A stretch of 64,000 bases of DNA from Thalassia testudinum. Lineage: Eukaryota; Streptophyta; Magnoliopsida; Alismatales; Hydrocharitaceae. A program made the position numbers and the translations under genes. This document shows positions 45,896 through 57,032 of this stretch, in pieces. Positions within the stretch are counted from its first letter, which is position 1; each line of letters starts with the position of its first letter. The notes below the pieces were generated by a model, which did not search any database, was not told the DNA's origin, and worked only from the letters and a program-made list of their open reading frames with translations. The stretch lies in contig JAZHRO010000012.1 in assembly GCA_037157565.1 (NCBI GenBank), forward strand, positions 5,296,501 to 5,360,500, given 5' to 3'.

Positions 45896-47077
45896 TTTTG
45901 GCGCCGTTGCCGGGGAGGCAACGCTCTTTGATTTCTCTTCGCATTTTGTAACATACAAATCATTTACCTCACTTTTTTTTCCTTTCTTATTGTAATTGCA
46001 GGTACTCTTTTGAGACAGGCAAAAGCGGTAGATCGGAGTAAAGTGCTGTGGAAGGTTTTGTAAGTTATCCCCCACCTCCCACCCATTAGATTTCATTTCA
46101 TCACATAATAATTCAAACATCAATCAACCTAGGTATTCTTATAAACTCTAAGGTTAGATTGTTTGTTGTTTGACATCCATACTCACTCCAACCCCCACAT
46201 TAAAAAAATAATAATAAAAAAAATCTCACAGAGGTACACAACCTCATCTGATTTTCTAACTCAACCGGTAAACCAATCTTAGGAGCCAGTACACACATCC
46301 AAACACATAATCGAGTAGAAATCAGATTGGGTAATCATTTGTGTGCCTAATTAGGTGGTGCATCAGGCCAGTTGTTTGAGTTGTTTGGGCCGCACCACTT
46401 CAAATAAAATCAACTCATCAAGTAGCTGCCAATTAGGTTCAACTCTTAGGGATCTACCAGGCACTCCACATTCTTTTTAAACTTTAAAGGAAAATATCTT
46501 CACCTGTGCTTGCAAAACCTGGTGTGCCAATGAAACTTGATTGAAAACACCTAAAGTTGAATCCTAAAAGCTACTAAGCAAGATTTGAACCTTAAAATTC
46601 ATCACATCAAAAATAATCTTGCTTGAAAACCACTAGTTGTGCACGCACACACAAAGCAATCAATCATTAAGGGCACAACCCATTTAAAGGGCCCATCACA
46701 TTCCAAAGCACATTCAAACCTAGCCCTAAATAAAACAGAGTAGACGTTGGCCTTAAGGATTGGACTCGCTCTTCAGAACTCAGAATGAGATTATTTTCGA
46801 TTAGTCTGTTTCTACTGTTCAATCTGATGTCTAGCTAGGGGAGCAAAGTCAAACGATCGCGGCTGGGGGGTACACTAGGAACCGGAGGCGCAAGCCGAAG
46901 GAAGAACCTTCTCCCCAGTCCCTCCTTCTAACTGGTTGGATTGAACAGACAGAAGTAGATCAAATCGTTCCTTTATCTCAAGACGGGTTTTGGGAGTTTG
47001 TAGGTCTGTAGGCTAACCCATTTAAGGACAGGTTTGATTGTTTGTATTGCAGGGCACCTTTCTTCCTCCAGTGTCTC
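45896..47077 (+). other. Primer site and leader of A2
   Basis: The primer site TGGCGCCGTTGCCGGGG is at 45899-45915, the standard Asp-tRNA type. The leader aligns with A1 along its length. A splice-acceptor-like 'tttgtattgcag' at about 47041-47052 precedes the frame of A2; A1 has 'ttgtgttgcag' at the same point. No gene in this stretch. Confidence 0.75.
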
Positions 47078-48871
47078 ATGAATCCTTCCACATATTTCAC
47101 GCATTCCCGCTCTTTCCCTCCTGTTGTAAATTATCCTCAACATGACAATTATCCCAACTCGTATTGTAATCGACCATCAGTTAATTGAGATAATTCGGAT
47201 TGGGGATACAATTCCGGACCCCCGTGTTTAGGGTCTAACCCTGAACACTTTGATTCTCAATTCTATCCTTCTCAGAGTTGCATCGATTATAGATCGTCCT
47301 CCTTTCAGGAACAACCTAATGCGATCTACAATCAAGAAGGATACACTGATCCTTACCCATCCTCTGATTTCACTGCCTTTAGGTCATCACCATCTTTTGA
47401 ACAATCTGAAATGACCTATTATCAGGATGGGTAAAACGAATCTCAATTCGTTAATTCCTCTACATTGATGTCAAACCCGCCCAACCCTGAACCAACTCAT
47501 TTGGTTCAGGTTAATCAGGTTCAAGATAAGGTTCTGGCTAACTTGAGGAATATCATTCAATCTTTAGAAGTTCAGCCAATACCTTGCATTGAGAGATTGG
47601 AGCCCCTGATTGAAATGATTGATGATTTAAACAAGTCTTTGTTGGATTGGCTCCAGGATGTTAAGGATAAGAACCCGGGTGAGTTTCTACTTGGGAAATT
47701 AGCGAAATTGAGGATGAGATTCGTGGTTGCTTTGATTCAATCTTGGAATAATTCCCAGGATGAACTCTCTTCAGGAAAGCCAATGACAGAACCCGCTCAG
47801 GCACCTGTTGGGGGGGACACGTGTTACGAAGCTGACCAGATTGAATTAAAACAACCAATTAAGGATGATTTGATTTCTTCACCTGAAATCCCTGAGCCGG
47901 GTTACGAGGAAACGTATGTCTCCTTGGAACGCAAAGTGACAAATGATTTTGGGACATACATTGATACGGATCCTGATGGTGAAGATTCAAGTTGCGAAGT
48001 CTCACACGAGTTTTCAGATCACGATTTTTGTGAGACGATTGGGCCTGAGGAATCTGATAGATCATTTGATAGCCCAATAACTGAGGAAACTGATCTTATT
48101 AGGGCACACGATACGGATCCAGAATCGCATTTTCTGGAGGAATTAATTCAATGCCCTGATTATCAGTTACACCCTGTTGAGCTTATTGATGATTCTAATT
48201 CTAAGATAATTAGACCCAAGTCAATTTTGATTTTGCCACATCATCTAGACTTGGAGATTTCAGACGGGGTGATGAATATACAAGAGGTCATGGAATTTGA
48301 TATGCCGAATGAGGAGGATAGGAGCTGGGAAATTCTGATTTGGGAAGTCAATTTTGGAGGAAATGGAAGATTGAGTCGAAGGGTTCCTTTTAAGCTGAAA
48401 CCATCAAATCAGAACCCTTACGACATTTGTTTCGAGGATGTCAAACTCAAGCACACATTTAATGATTATCCTTTTGAGCTTCAATTCTCTGTAACCCGAC
48501 ATTTTGGCCTTGGGTTGCATCCTCACAAATCGCAGGCCCGACCCCGCTTGCATTCTGATTTTAGGTTTTGGGTAATTTTTATCCAGAACCTAAGATATTC
48601 TCGATTATGGGGTGTGGGTCTGCACCACAATCTGGTCCACATCTGTGGACCTCTGCTGACAGGTCAGAGGATTCTTCTGTTCATTCTAATTCTGACCTGC
48701 ACATGTGAATTCTTCATTTCTTTTCTTCGTATAGTGTGCCTAGCTGAAGGCACTAAACTCAGCACATATACAGTTCTTTTTTATTTTCATCTCGGAGCGG
48801 ACCCGATATCCACGCAATTCAGGTGCTTTCTACGCTTTTCCACTCTGTTTTATGTCTTTTTAATACAATGA
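47078..48871 (+). pseudogene. Replacement frame of A2: unknown acidic protein with hydrophobic C-terminus
   Basis: One frame of about 597 codons from the ATG at 47078 (MNPSTYFTHSRSFPPVVNYP). It is open from 47465, with two stops (47186, 47432) in the N-terminal part. Residues ~1-130 are rich in Tyr, Asn, Ser, Pro and Gln, low complexity. Residues ~140-230 are helical (DKVLANLRNIIQSLEV; LDWLQDVKDKNPGEFLLGKL). Residues ~240-380 are strongly acidic. The last ~80 contain hydrophobic runs (RILLFILILTCTCEFFISFL) that could be membrane segments, but this part overlaps the conserved tail. No gag, protease, RT or integrase motif. The start follows the position where gag starts in A1. It could be a captured host gene, a packaging factor or an env-like product. 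Two stops against 598 codons in a young element suggest coding until recently. Confidence 0.6.
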
Positions 48872-48904
48872 GGACATTGCATTAGATAGGCATGGGGGGG
48901 ATGG
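48867..48904 (+). promoter_or_regulatory. Conserved internal polypurine motif of A2
   Basis: aatgaggacattg then taggcatgggggggatgg, overlapping the stop of the A2 frame and 1.2 kb before the 3' LTR. Same position as in A1 relative to the tail. Confidence 0.6.
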
Positions 48905-50112
48905 ATATTTATCTTTGAATTCATTCGTCAGCTCCGTAGATTTGTTTTATTTTATATAAAAAAAAAAATCAAAATTAGGAAAGATAATTTGGGTTTAAGA
49001 AAATTTTCGATCTTAAGAAATACTATATTATGTTCTGAACACAAAGACCCTTCAGGTCTTTGGACTTAATCAGCCCGTATATCCACTAAAATGTGGATTT
49101 GTTTTTCGAGTTCTCGCCAACTTGAATTTTATTTTAATTGGAGTAAATAAGTTTGGGTGATAAGTACACGACTTATCAACCCGCCCTCTGATGTGAGGGA
49201 ATTTTGAGTTTTAAGCATCTACACACTTTCTTTGCACTGACTCATTTTTTGCAATTTTAACAGAAATTGGGTAGCTAATGAACCTTCTAGGGTGATATGG
49301 CTGGCAAGTTATCGTGGGTAACAGCCCATAGGTAGGTTGTCCAGAGCCCAGTCACTAGACCTTTCTCTTTTTGCTGCCTTTAGGTAAATCTTAGACCAGG
49401 GAAGCCACTTACTTAAAAAAAAAAAAAAAATCAAAAAGGAGAAAAGAACAAAAAGAAATAAGCCACACTTCGCCGCACGAGTATGGCTGGCAAGTTGTCG
49501 GTGGTAACAGCTCATCGACCGGTTGTCCAGAACCCAACTCAGAAAATGCACTAAAAATTCCCAAAACACTTAGGAAGAAGCGGAGAAGTAGAATAAACCG
49601 GGGAGATATACACTGGATTCACCCTTGTGTTGACCCCGTTAAAAAAATAAAAAAATAAAAGTAGGGAGAAAGCTACCGGTTGTAAAGATACACCTTTAGG
49701 CAGAATTCTTTTTGAGGTCACCTAGAGGCGTAGAAATCCGAAGTCCGTTTTAATTGCCGGTCAACGAGTCTATCACAATCACAATAAGATGCTTAAAACT
49801 TAGGGTTCTCATCAAATCTTGGGTGAGTTGAATGGCCGTAGAAAGCCACTCTTAAACCCTAAAATTTGAAAATCCAAAAAAAAAAAAGAGAGTAAAAACA
49901 GAAAAAGAAATTTTTCTTTGAATAAGGCGAGGCTTGAGGCGGTCTGCATTTTGGCTGATACCCGGGCACTGTTGTGTCTTTGAAAGTTCAGTTCTTAAGT
50001 AGACAATTTCTTAATGATTGAAAATAACTCAGGTCCAAATAATCTAACCTAATTCTTTTATAAATAGCATATAGTTTTTGCTAGGGACTAGCAAAAGATA
50101 GGCATGGGGGTA
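48905..50112 (+). other. 3' tail of A2
   Basis: Aligns closely with the A1 tail. No gene. It has several A-runs (48958, 49416, 49878) and two similar boxes, 'atatggctggcaagttatcg' and 'gtatggctggcaagttgtcg' (49298 and 49482), each followed by a 'ggttgtccagaaccca'-type string. It ends with the polypurine tract aaaagataggcatgggggta. Confidence 0.7.
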
Positions 50113-51882
50113 TGATATAAACACATTTACACTACTTAAAATGTCTATTTATGCATGTTCTTAAGCATAGGATTGCATTTCATGATATAAATATTGCATA
50201 ACATGCATCATCTTGCATTTAGAGTAGTTTGAATAAAATGGAGGTTAATTGTCTCCTTTTATGTGCTTGGACAGGGCAAATATTTTATCGGGGCCTCGGA
50301 TCAAAGATCCAACCGTATGGATATGATCAGGGCGACGATTGGAGTTCAACGACTCCAAGATCGCCCTAATCAGGCATCCGTAGCATCAGATAGAGATCGG
50401 GGAATCCTAGAAGATCAAGGGCCAGGATGGTGTAAATCCGCACTTCAGATGGAAAATCCGACCACACGGATGAATTCGGATCGACGATCGCAGCCCAACG
50501 ACATAAAAATCGAGTCAATCAGACATCCGTGGCACCATCTACAACTTCCAGAAGATGGACGGCTAAGATGGCGCCACGTGGCGCCATCTCAGCCGCCCAA
50601 TCGGCCGCATGCGTCTGGTGAAGACCGCGCACCGTCTCCTCTCCGCCGTTGGATCTCGATCCAACGGCTGCGGTCGCTCGCGTTTAAAAACGTCCGCGCG
50701 ACCATTTCGCCCGCGTAGCGCAGCGGCGACGCAGCTGCGGGCGAAGCGGAGGTCGCGGGTTCGAGCCGCGGTGAGGGGGTGGAAGGCACGGGCGAGCGGG
50801 CGCGCACGAGCGTCAGATGAAGATCCAACAGCCGCGCACGCCCGATAGCGCCGACGCGCAATTGGACGCTCTGTTGAACGCGCGATCACACGCGGGCGGT
50901 GCGCTACGCAGCGGGCGCGGACGCGTTCTAAGCCGTCCGATCTCGCGATCGGACAGCTGAGACGACGCGGACGTGCGTAGGCGTTACGCGCGCAGGCCAG
51001 TCGAGCGGGCGCGCGTGGGCGCGGCGGCGACGGCGACGGCGGGGCTTTAGCGACGGTTTTATCCGTCACTAAAGACCCCTTATTTATTATTTTGAAGATG
51101 TAATGTCCATTTTGCCCCCACTCCTTGCAACTATAAAAGGAGACCCCCTCCATACGAAATTTTCATCCCTTCCTTCTCCTCTCTACCTCTCCAAAGCTCA
51201 AGAGAAGCTTGTCCCACACCCGGGATGCTTCTCGCGAGATAAAGTCCAAATTTTCGTCCCCCTTCGGAAGTGGATCCCGCGATGACGACAGCGTGCTGCT
51301 TCGTTCCCGTTCTTCTGCTTCGTCCTCCTTCGTCCCGCTTCGTTCTCCTTCGTCCAGGCGTCGTCCCGTCCGGCTCGTCCTCCAAGCGACCGTCGAGGAG
51401 GATTTCTCTCTCCCTATTCTTTTTACTGCTTTCTAGTATAGATTTACTACTTTCTAGAGTAGTCTATTCGTCCTCCGAGCGATCGTCGAGGAGGACATTT
51501 CTCCCTCCATTCTTTTAATGCTTTCTAGAGTAATTGTTTTATGTTTTGTAGTTGTAACGAACGAACTCTTTTATGATAAATTCCTTGTCTATTCTACATC
51601 TCATTTTGATTTCCATGTATAGTATTCTTTCTCTCTCTCTTACTCCCTCTCTCTCTTTTATTTGTTGTAGATACTTAGATAGTTTAAATTGAATTTCTTC
51701 GTGACAAAATAAAAAGAAATGCGAAGTTTTTAAATCAAACGTTCGCCTCCCTGTGTTCGACCCGGAATTCTTATTTCGGTATAAATTTTATTTGTTGAAC
51801 TCGAATCCTTCGCTTTCGAACTACAACGACGGGTTTTCCAAAACCAAACACATTAGCGTAGCTTCGTAAATTAAGTTCAACA
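50113..51882 (+). repeat. 3' LTR of A2
   Basis: 1770 bp, TGATATAAAC (one G-to-A change from the 5' LTR in the terminal hairpin) to GTTCAACA. tRNA-like pair at 50716-50767, palindrome at 51041-51079, TATA box at 51132. Followed by the duplication agtac and the pol of E. Confidence 0.93.
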
Positions 51883-53476
51883 AGTACAGACCAGATCTTC
51901 CATCAACACCTTAGCTTTCACAGCCTTTGTTTCTCAGTTAGAACCTAAAAATGTTAAGCAAGCTTTTTCTGACAATTGTTGGATTATTGCAATAGAAGAT
52001 AAGCTGAATCAATTCAAAAGAAATCAAGTATGAGAACTTGTTCCAAAACCAGACTCTCAGATCATTATAGGAATCAAATAGGTCTTTAGGAATAAACTTA
52101 ATGAATCAAGAGAAGTAGTAAGAAATAAAGCTAAACTTGTGGCCCAAGGGTATAATTAAGAAGAAGGAATAGATTTAGATGAAACATATGTGCCTGTAGC
52201 TCGCTTAGAATCCATTAAAATACTACTAGCCTTTTCCGCCCATATGGAATTTAAACTTTTTCAGATGGACGTCAAAAGTGCCTTTCTGAATGGATTTATC
52301 AAGGAGGAAGTCTGTGTTAAACAACCTCCAGGTTTTGAAGATGCTAAATATCCAAAATACGTATACAAATTAAATAAAGCATTATATGGTCTAAAACAAG
52401 CTCCATGAGCTTCGTACGACAAATTAAAAACTTATCTAATTGAAAATGAATTTAAAATTGGTAAAATAGATCCAACCTTATTCACAAAAAAAATAAAAAA
52501 GAATCTCTTAATAATACAAATTTATGTAGATGAGATCATTTTCGGTGCTACTAATGATCTATTATGCCAAGAATTTACAAAAGTAAAGTAGGATCAGTTG
52601 GAGATGAGAATGATGGGAGAACTTTAGTTCTTTCTCGGACTTCAAATTGACCAGCTATCTTTTGGAATTTTCATATCTCAAACCAAATACACTACGGTGA
52701 TCTTGAAGAAACTCTCCATGGACAAAGTAAAAGGAAAAAAAATACCTATGGTAGCTTCTACACAGCTAAAATCTAACAACACAGGTAAGTCTGTAGATAA
52801 AAAATAATATAGAAACATGATAGGATCTTTATTATACTTAATTGATAGTAAACATGATATTCTATTTTGTACTTATTTGTGTGCTCGCTTTCAAGTAAAC
52901 CCTAAAGAAGTACATCTAAATGTTGTTAAAAGAATACTTAGATACTTAAACCACACACAAGACTCAGGACTTTTCTATCCGAAGTCAGACACATTGGAAC
53001 TTTATTCTTTTTTTGATGCTGATTATGCAGGTAGCTTTACAAGCCGAAAGAGTATTAGTGGAATGTGTCAATTTCTCGAAAATTCCCTAGTCTCTTGATT
53101 CTCTAGAAAACAACACATCGTTTCACTTTCAACAACAGAAGCTGAATATGTAGTTGCATCTTTAGCTTGTTCACAACTATTATGGATGAAACAAACCCTA
53201 CAAGATTTTGGCCTATCCTACAAGAATAACAAAATACTTTGTGACAACACTAATGCCATAAACTTATCTCAAAATTCAGTTCAACACTCTAGGACTAAAC
53301 ATATTGATGTTAGACACCATTTTCTAAGAGATTATGTCTTAATAGAAGAAATCAACCTAGAATTTGTTAAAGCAGAAAATCAATTAGCTGATATCTTTAC
53401 AAAACCCTTGCCAAAGGAAAGATTTAACCTAATTTGCCATTCACTAGGTTTATCTAGGTTAAAAGAGCTTAATTGA
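51883..53476 (+). pseudogene. pol of E, second part: RT and RNase H
   Basis: Continues the frame cut by A2. RT: DETYVPVARLESIKILLAF (about 52178), LFQMDVKSAFLNGFIKEEV (about 52258), ALYGLKQAP (about 52380). The active site reads YVDEIIFGA where active copia has YVDD, a change in a catalytic Asp. RNase H: SFFDADYAGSFTSRKSISG (about 53008), STTEAEYVV, the final ENQLADIFTKPL (about 53385), stop at 53474. Stops include TGA at 52406 after LKQAP and at 53096, both at expected Trp codons, and TAG at about 52589. Confidence 0.9.
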
Positions 53477-54508
53477 TCATTTTTTTTATATGTTTTCAAC
53501 CTTTGATCCATCAAAATCCTTGATTGATCGATAAATTATTTGGCAGGAATTTCCCTCCAAAAATTTGAATTTTGATAGATCAACTTAGTTGTTTGATCAA
53601 TCGATCAATCCAGTTGGACGGTAATTTTCCCTCCAATTGTTTGAACCCTGATCGACCAATTAATTTCATTGATCGATCATTTTTAGTTTTGATCGACCAA
53701 AACTGGGTGAATTCACTTTTCAAGATTACGATATTTTCACCTCGAATCTCACTCCTAATCATCTAAACCGAACCTAATCTATTTGATTAGCTACCCAAAA
53801 TGTTTTAAACAATTTTGTTAATCCAAGTTTGTTTAAAACACCCCTATTTGTACCTCTAAACCTTTTTTTTTAACTACCCATATCCCACACAACGGTCCCA
53901 CTTCCTTCTCTCAACCAAACAAACCTCCTCCAACTGACCCCACCTCTCCTCCTCCGGCCACCCTGATCGATGAACCTCCCCAGTGCCTCCGACCAACGCC
54001 GCTCCTCACGAGAGCAAGCAACGCCACCACCGTGCATCCTTCGTGCGTGCAAACACCGCAACTGAGCACTCCGCTGTGCCGACATCTTCGCGCATCCTCA
54101 AGCTTCTTACACGCCAACCTTCCGGTCGTACAACCACTCGCTCGACCAGCCGTGCTCGCTGCCTTCACCATCTACACCGTTCTCCCTTGATCGACCAATA
54201 TTTGATCGATCATGGTACACTCTAAACTTAGATTCATCCATTTCTTTTGGATTTTTCTTGAGTTTTAGATGTGCTATGAATAGATCTGATGATGTTGTTG
54301 TTTAAACATGTGATTGCTTGTGAAATCTTGTAGTATAAGTGAGCAAATCATTTGTGTACATCTCATTTTTTCACGTCTGATCCCTTTTGGTCGACCAAAA
54401 TTCTTGGTTGATCAACCAAAAGTTGATTTTTCCATAACCTTGTCTGATTCATTTTTGATCAACCAAAAATCCTTATTTGGTCAAGCAACGTGCAATTTCA
54501 GTTCTGTC
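53477..54508 (+). other. Spacer between RNase H and env-like frame of E, with GATCGACCAA words
   Basis: 1 kb without a clear gene. It holds many copies of ttgatcgaccaa-like words (for example 53648, 53687, 54187) and variants on both strands. The part at 53870-54180 is C-rich and gives chance frames. A splice-acceptor region for a subgenomic env-like message could lie here, but none can be chosen. Confidence 0.5.
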
Positions 54509-55945
54509 ATGGCTCCTAAATGTGCACATGCCTCCTCTTCTTCTCATCGTGATGACACTTTTGACTGCTTTTTCATCACAGAGGCCGCTCGCGATCGTTT
54601 TTCACTCCTAGATAAACTTTCCTTGCATGTTGGTAGACCAATTGATTTCGTTTATTTCGAGTCTATCTTTCCTGGAATTCACGAAAAATTTTCTTATCAT
54701 CATATTTTACATCATTTTGAGTGAAACTTTTATGCAGGTTCCAAGAATAGCCACATACCCGATGTTGACCCTATGGCTTGTCACCTATTTTATGCCAACT
54801 TGAAGAATATAGGTGAGGGTTTCAACATCGAGTTGATCTCAAACGTCTATGGCATAGAAGTTTTGGTTAATGCAGATGTGATTTCGAAAATTCTTGGTTG
54901 TCCGTCTATTGGTCCTACCTTTCTAGAGCTTCACCAGCAAACACAGACGGATGCCATTAGGGAGGCCCTGCTCACTCCCTCCAATTTTGACTTAGGTCGT
55001 CCTGCCAAGTCTCCTTATTTTCACCATCTTCCACAATTTCTTAATTGTGTATTTCTTTGAAATTTTATGTCCTAATCCACTTCATTTAAGAACTGCCCTG
55101 ACATTATGCTCATTACCCTTTATACTTTTCTTAAGAACAAGTGGTTCAACGAGAACCACTTAATTCCATATTTGATGAGCAAGCAGCCCACCAGCTCCTT
55201 CCAGTTTGGGACACTTCTTTCACACATCTTCCTACATTTCAGTGTTCCCATGGATATTAATCATAAACAGTTTATTACTAGAGTCTCCATTTTGGATAAG
55301 CTAACTTATACAAAGATGGAGCAAGCTCAGGGAGCCCGTGGTAAGGAAGCAGCCCAAGAGCAGCAGTAGTAGAAACTATCAGCAGTCCCTCCTCCATTCC
55401 TGCCTTACGAGTATTTTACCGCGACCTATCCTCCTCCAGTGTGACCCTCTCCATCCTTCTACGAGCAAGACTGGGGCCTTTTGGACAGATCTCTTACAGG
55501 CAAGGATTTTGTCAGCATACAAGATGTGACAGATGGTATTTCTTTGATGATGCATCAGCAAAGAGAGACTGACATGGTGATGATGAGACATGGGCATTAG
55601 GTATCAGAATACCTGAATGCTCAAAGCTAGTTCTTAGATAGACTTAGAAAGTCTATTCATGGGATTCAGCAGCAGCTTCACTGGTCTCGTCCTCGCCGAT
55701 CTACTACTGTGCCTCCATCATTAGTAGCACCTCCTCCTCCTCCTACCTCTACAGTAGCACCAGCATAGCAGCAGGTGACACCTCCTTGCCGGACATCTTG
55801 GCAGCCGACACCGAGATCCTCAGCTCAGCGACGCCTATGTCTTGGCTAGCCTGCCTCCTCAGAGAGATCTGACTCGATGGACCTCGAGTTAGATACTGAT
55901 CTCCAAAGCACGATGGATGCTTTCATGGCATCTTTAGATGAGTAG
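54509..55945 (+). pseudogene. Env-like third frame of E (plant 'putative transposon protein' type)
   Basis: A single frame of 479 codons from ATG 54509 (MAPKCAHASSSSHRDDTFDC) to the stop at 55943. Text such as FITEAARDRFSLL, VDPMACHLFYANLKNIG, IELISNVYGIEVLVNADVIS and LITLYTFLKNKWFNENHLIPY resembles the C-terminal frame of SIRE elements, annotated in many plant genomes as putative plant transposon protein or env-like. The end is Pro/Gln/Ser-rich and then acidic (SMDLELDTDLQSTMDAFM). I see no convincing signal peptide. Stops at 54722, 55058, 55367, 55370 and further on, mostly at expected Trp or Gln codons. Role unproven in any plant. Confidence 0.65.
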
Positions 55946-56253
55946 CTTTAGCTTAGTGTCTATTTTGCTTAACCTCATGGATTGTAAAACTTAATTCTAT
56001 GGACTAATTTTATCTTGCTCTAGACTCATTTATATTGTTGTTATATGCATGAATATTATCTCTTAGCTACTTTTTACTCTCTTTTAAAATTGCATGTTGA
56101 AATTATTATTACTTCATTTACATGCTTAAGGGGGAGTTAATTGAAATTGATAGCAACATATTTTACTTTTTGCTTAAACAAAATGGGGGAGATATTATGC
56201 ATAACTATTTCAATTCATAATTATAATTTTGTTGTCATCAACAAGGGAGAGAA
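55946..56253 (+). other. 3' untranslated part and polypurine tracts of E
   Basis: AT-rich, without a gene. Three purine runs occur: aagggggag (56128), atgggggaga (56183) and acaagggagagaa (56241-56253). The last directly precedes TGTAAGTATG and follows 'gttgtcatca', the usual context of SIRE polypurine tracts, so I take it as the true one. Confidence 0.65.
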
Positions 56254-57032
56254 TGTAAGTATGCACCACAATTATACTTCTTGCAAGACTAATATTTTAG
56301 GACTCTCATGGATCAAAGCTTCTCTCATGGACCTAGATAGAAGAATGTTGATTTATGTTTTAGTATCTTTTATCTTTATTGAGTCTAGAATATTTTTGTA
56401 AAGAACCTTAAAATAAGTCTCAAACGGATTTTTGCACTTCTTTCTAAAATCAAGTTTCTAAGGTTATTGATCGACCAAATAAGATTAATTGATCTACTAA
56501 CCAACTTAGTTAATCGATCAAACCAGCCCATTTTAGGAAATTGATTAATACACTCTTGATCGACCAACTAAGCAAATTAATCGACTAATCAGTGATCGAT
56601 CAAATAACTAAATTGATCGACCAAACCTCATTTTGATCGACCAATTTGATTTCCTTTTCAGGTCGATTCTCCAGTATAAATAAAGGTCGAACATAACCCT
56701 TTTTCATATAACTTTCAAGTAGAAAAATCCTCTCAAAAGAATAGAGCTTCTCGTGCTTCTTCAACTGCTTTTGTAGTTCGATTCCCACATCTTTTAAAGC
56801 ACATCGATTCAAACCTTTGCTGAAATTCTAGTTTGACTTTTGTTGAGGTTCCATAGTTCTACATTATTATTTTTTATTAACAGATCCCAAGTCGTTGGGG
56901 AAGATCCATGGTTGTTGTTGTTGTGCTTCTCTTTAGGTTGTAAAGAGAAGTGTTTGTAAAGAGGTTGTACCACCCTCGTTCAAGTGGTACGATAGTGGAT
57001 TGACTAGCTTCGACTGGTCGAGAAAATCCTAA
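56254..57032 (+). repeat. 3' LTR of E, interrupted by F
   Basis: Starts TGTAAGTATGCACC. It carries a cluster of gatcgaccaa-type words (56468-56645), then the part shared with the 5' LTR. It stops at CCTAA (57032), where the CACTA end begins. About 159 bp of LTR, seen at 40897-41055, is expected beyond the far end of F. Confidence 0.82.

Larger units (their letters stand above)
44120..51882 (+). mobile_element. A2: young non-autonomous family A element carrying a novel frame
   Basis: A 7763-bp element, perfect 5-bp duplication agtac, LTRs of 1776 and 1770 bp. The 6-bp length difference is one fewer CGACGG unit at about 51035. By eye the LTRs differ at about 25-30 places, mostly transitions, so this is the youngest retrotransposon here. 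It shares primer site, leader, tail and polypurine tract with A1, but gag-pol is replaced by one frame of about 597 codons. It sits in the pol of E. Confidence 0.93.
40509..57032 (+). mobile_element. Element E: SIRE-type Ty1/copia retrotransposon, split by A2 and cut by F
   Basis: Order: 5' LTR remnant, initiator-Met type primer site, gag, protease, integrase, RT, RNase H, env-like frame, polypurine tract, 3' LTR. The order integrase before RT defines Ty1/copia. The long 3' region with a third frame is typical of the SIRE/Maximus branch. Without A2 it is about 8.8 kb. The 5' LTR lacks its first ~400 bp. The 3' LTR is interrupted by F after 779 bp. Many stops, so inactive. Confidence 0.88.
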
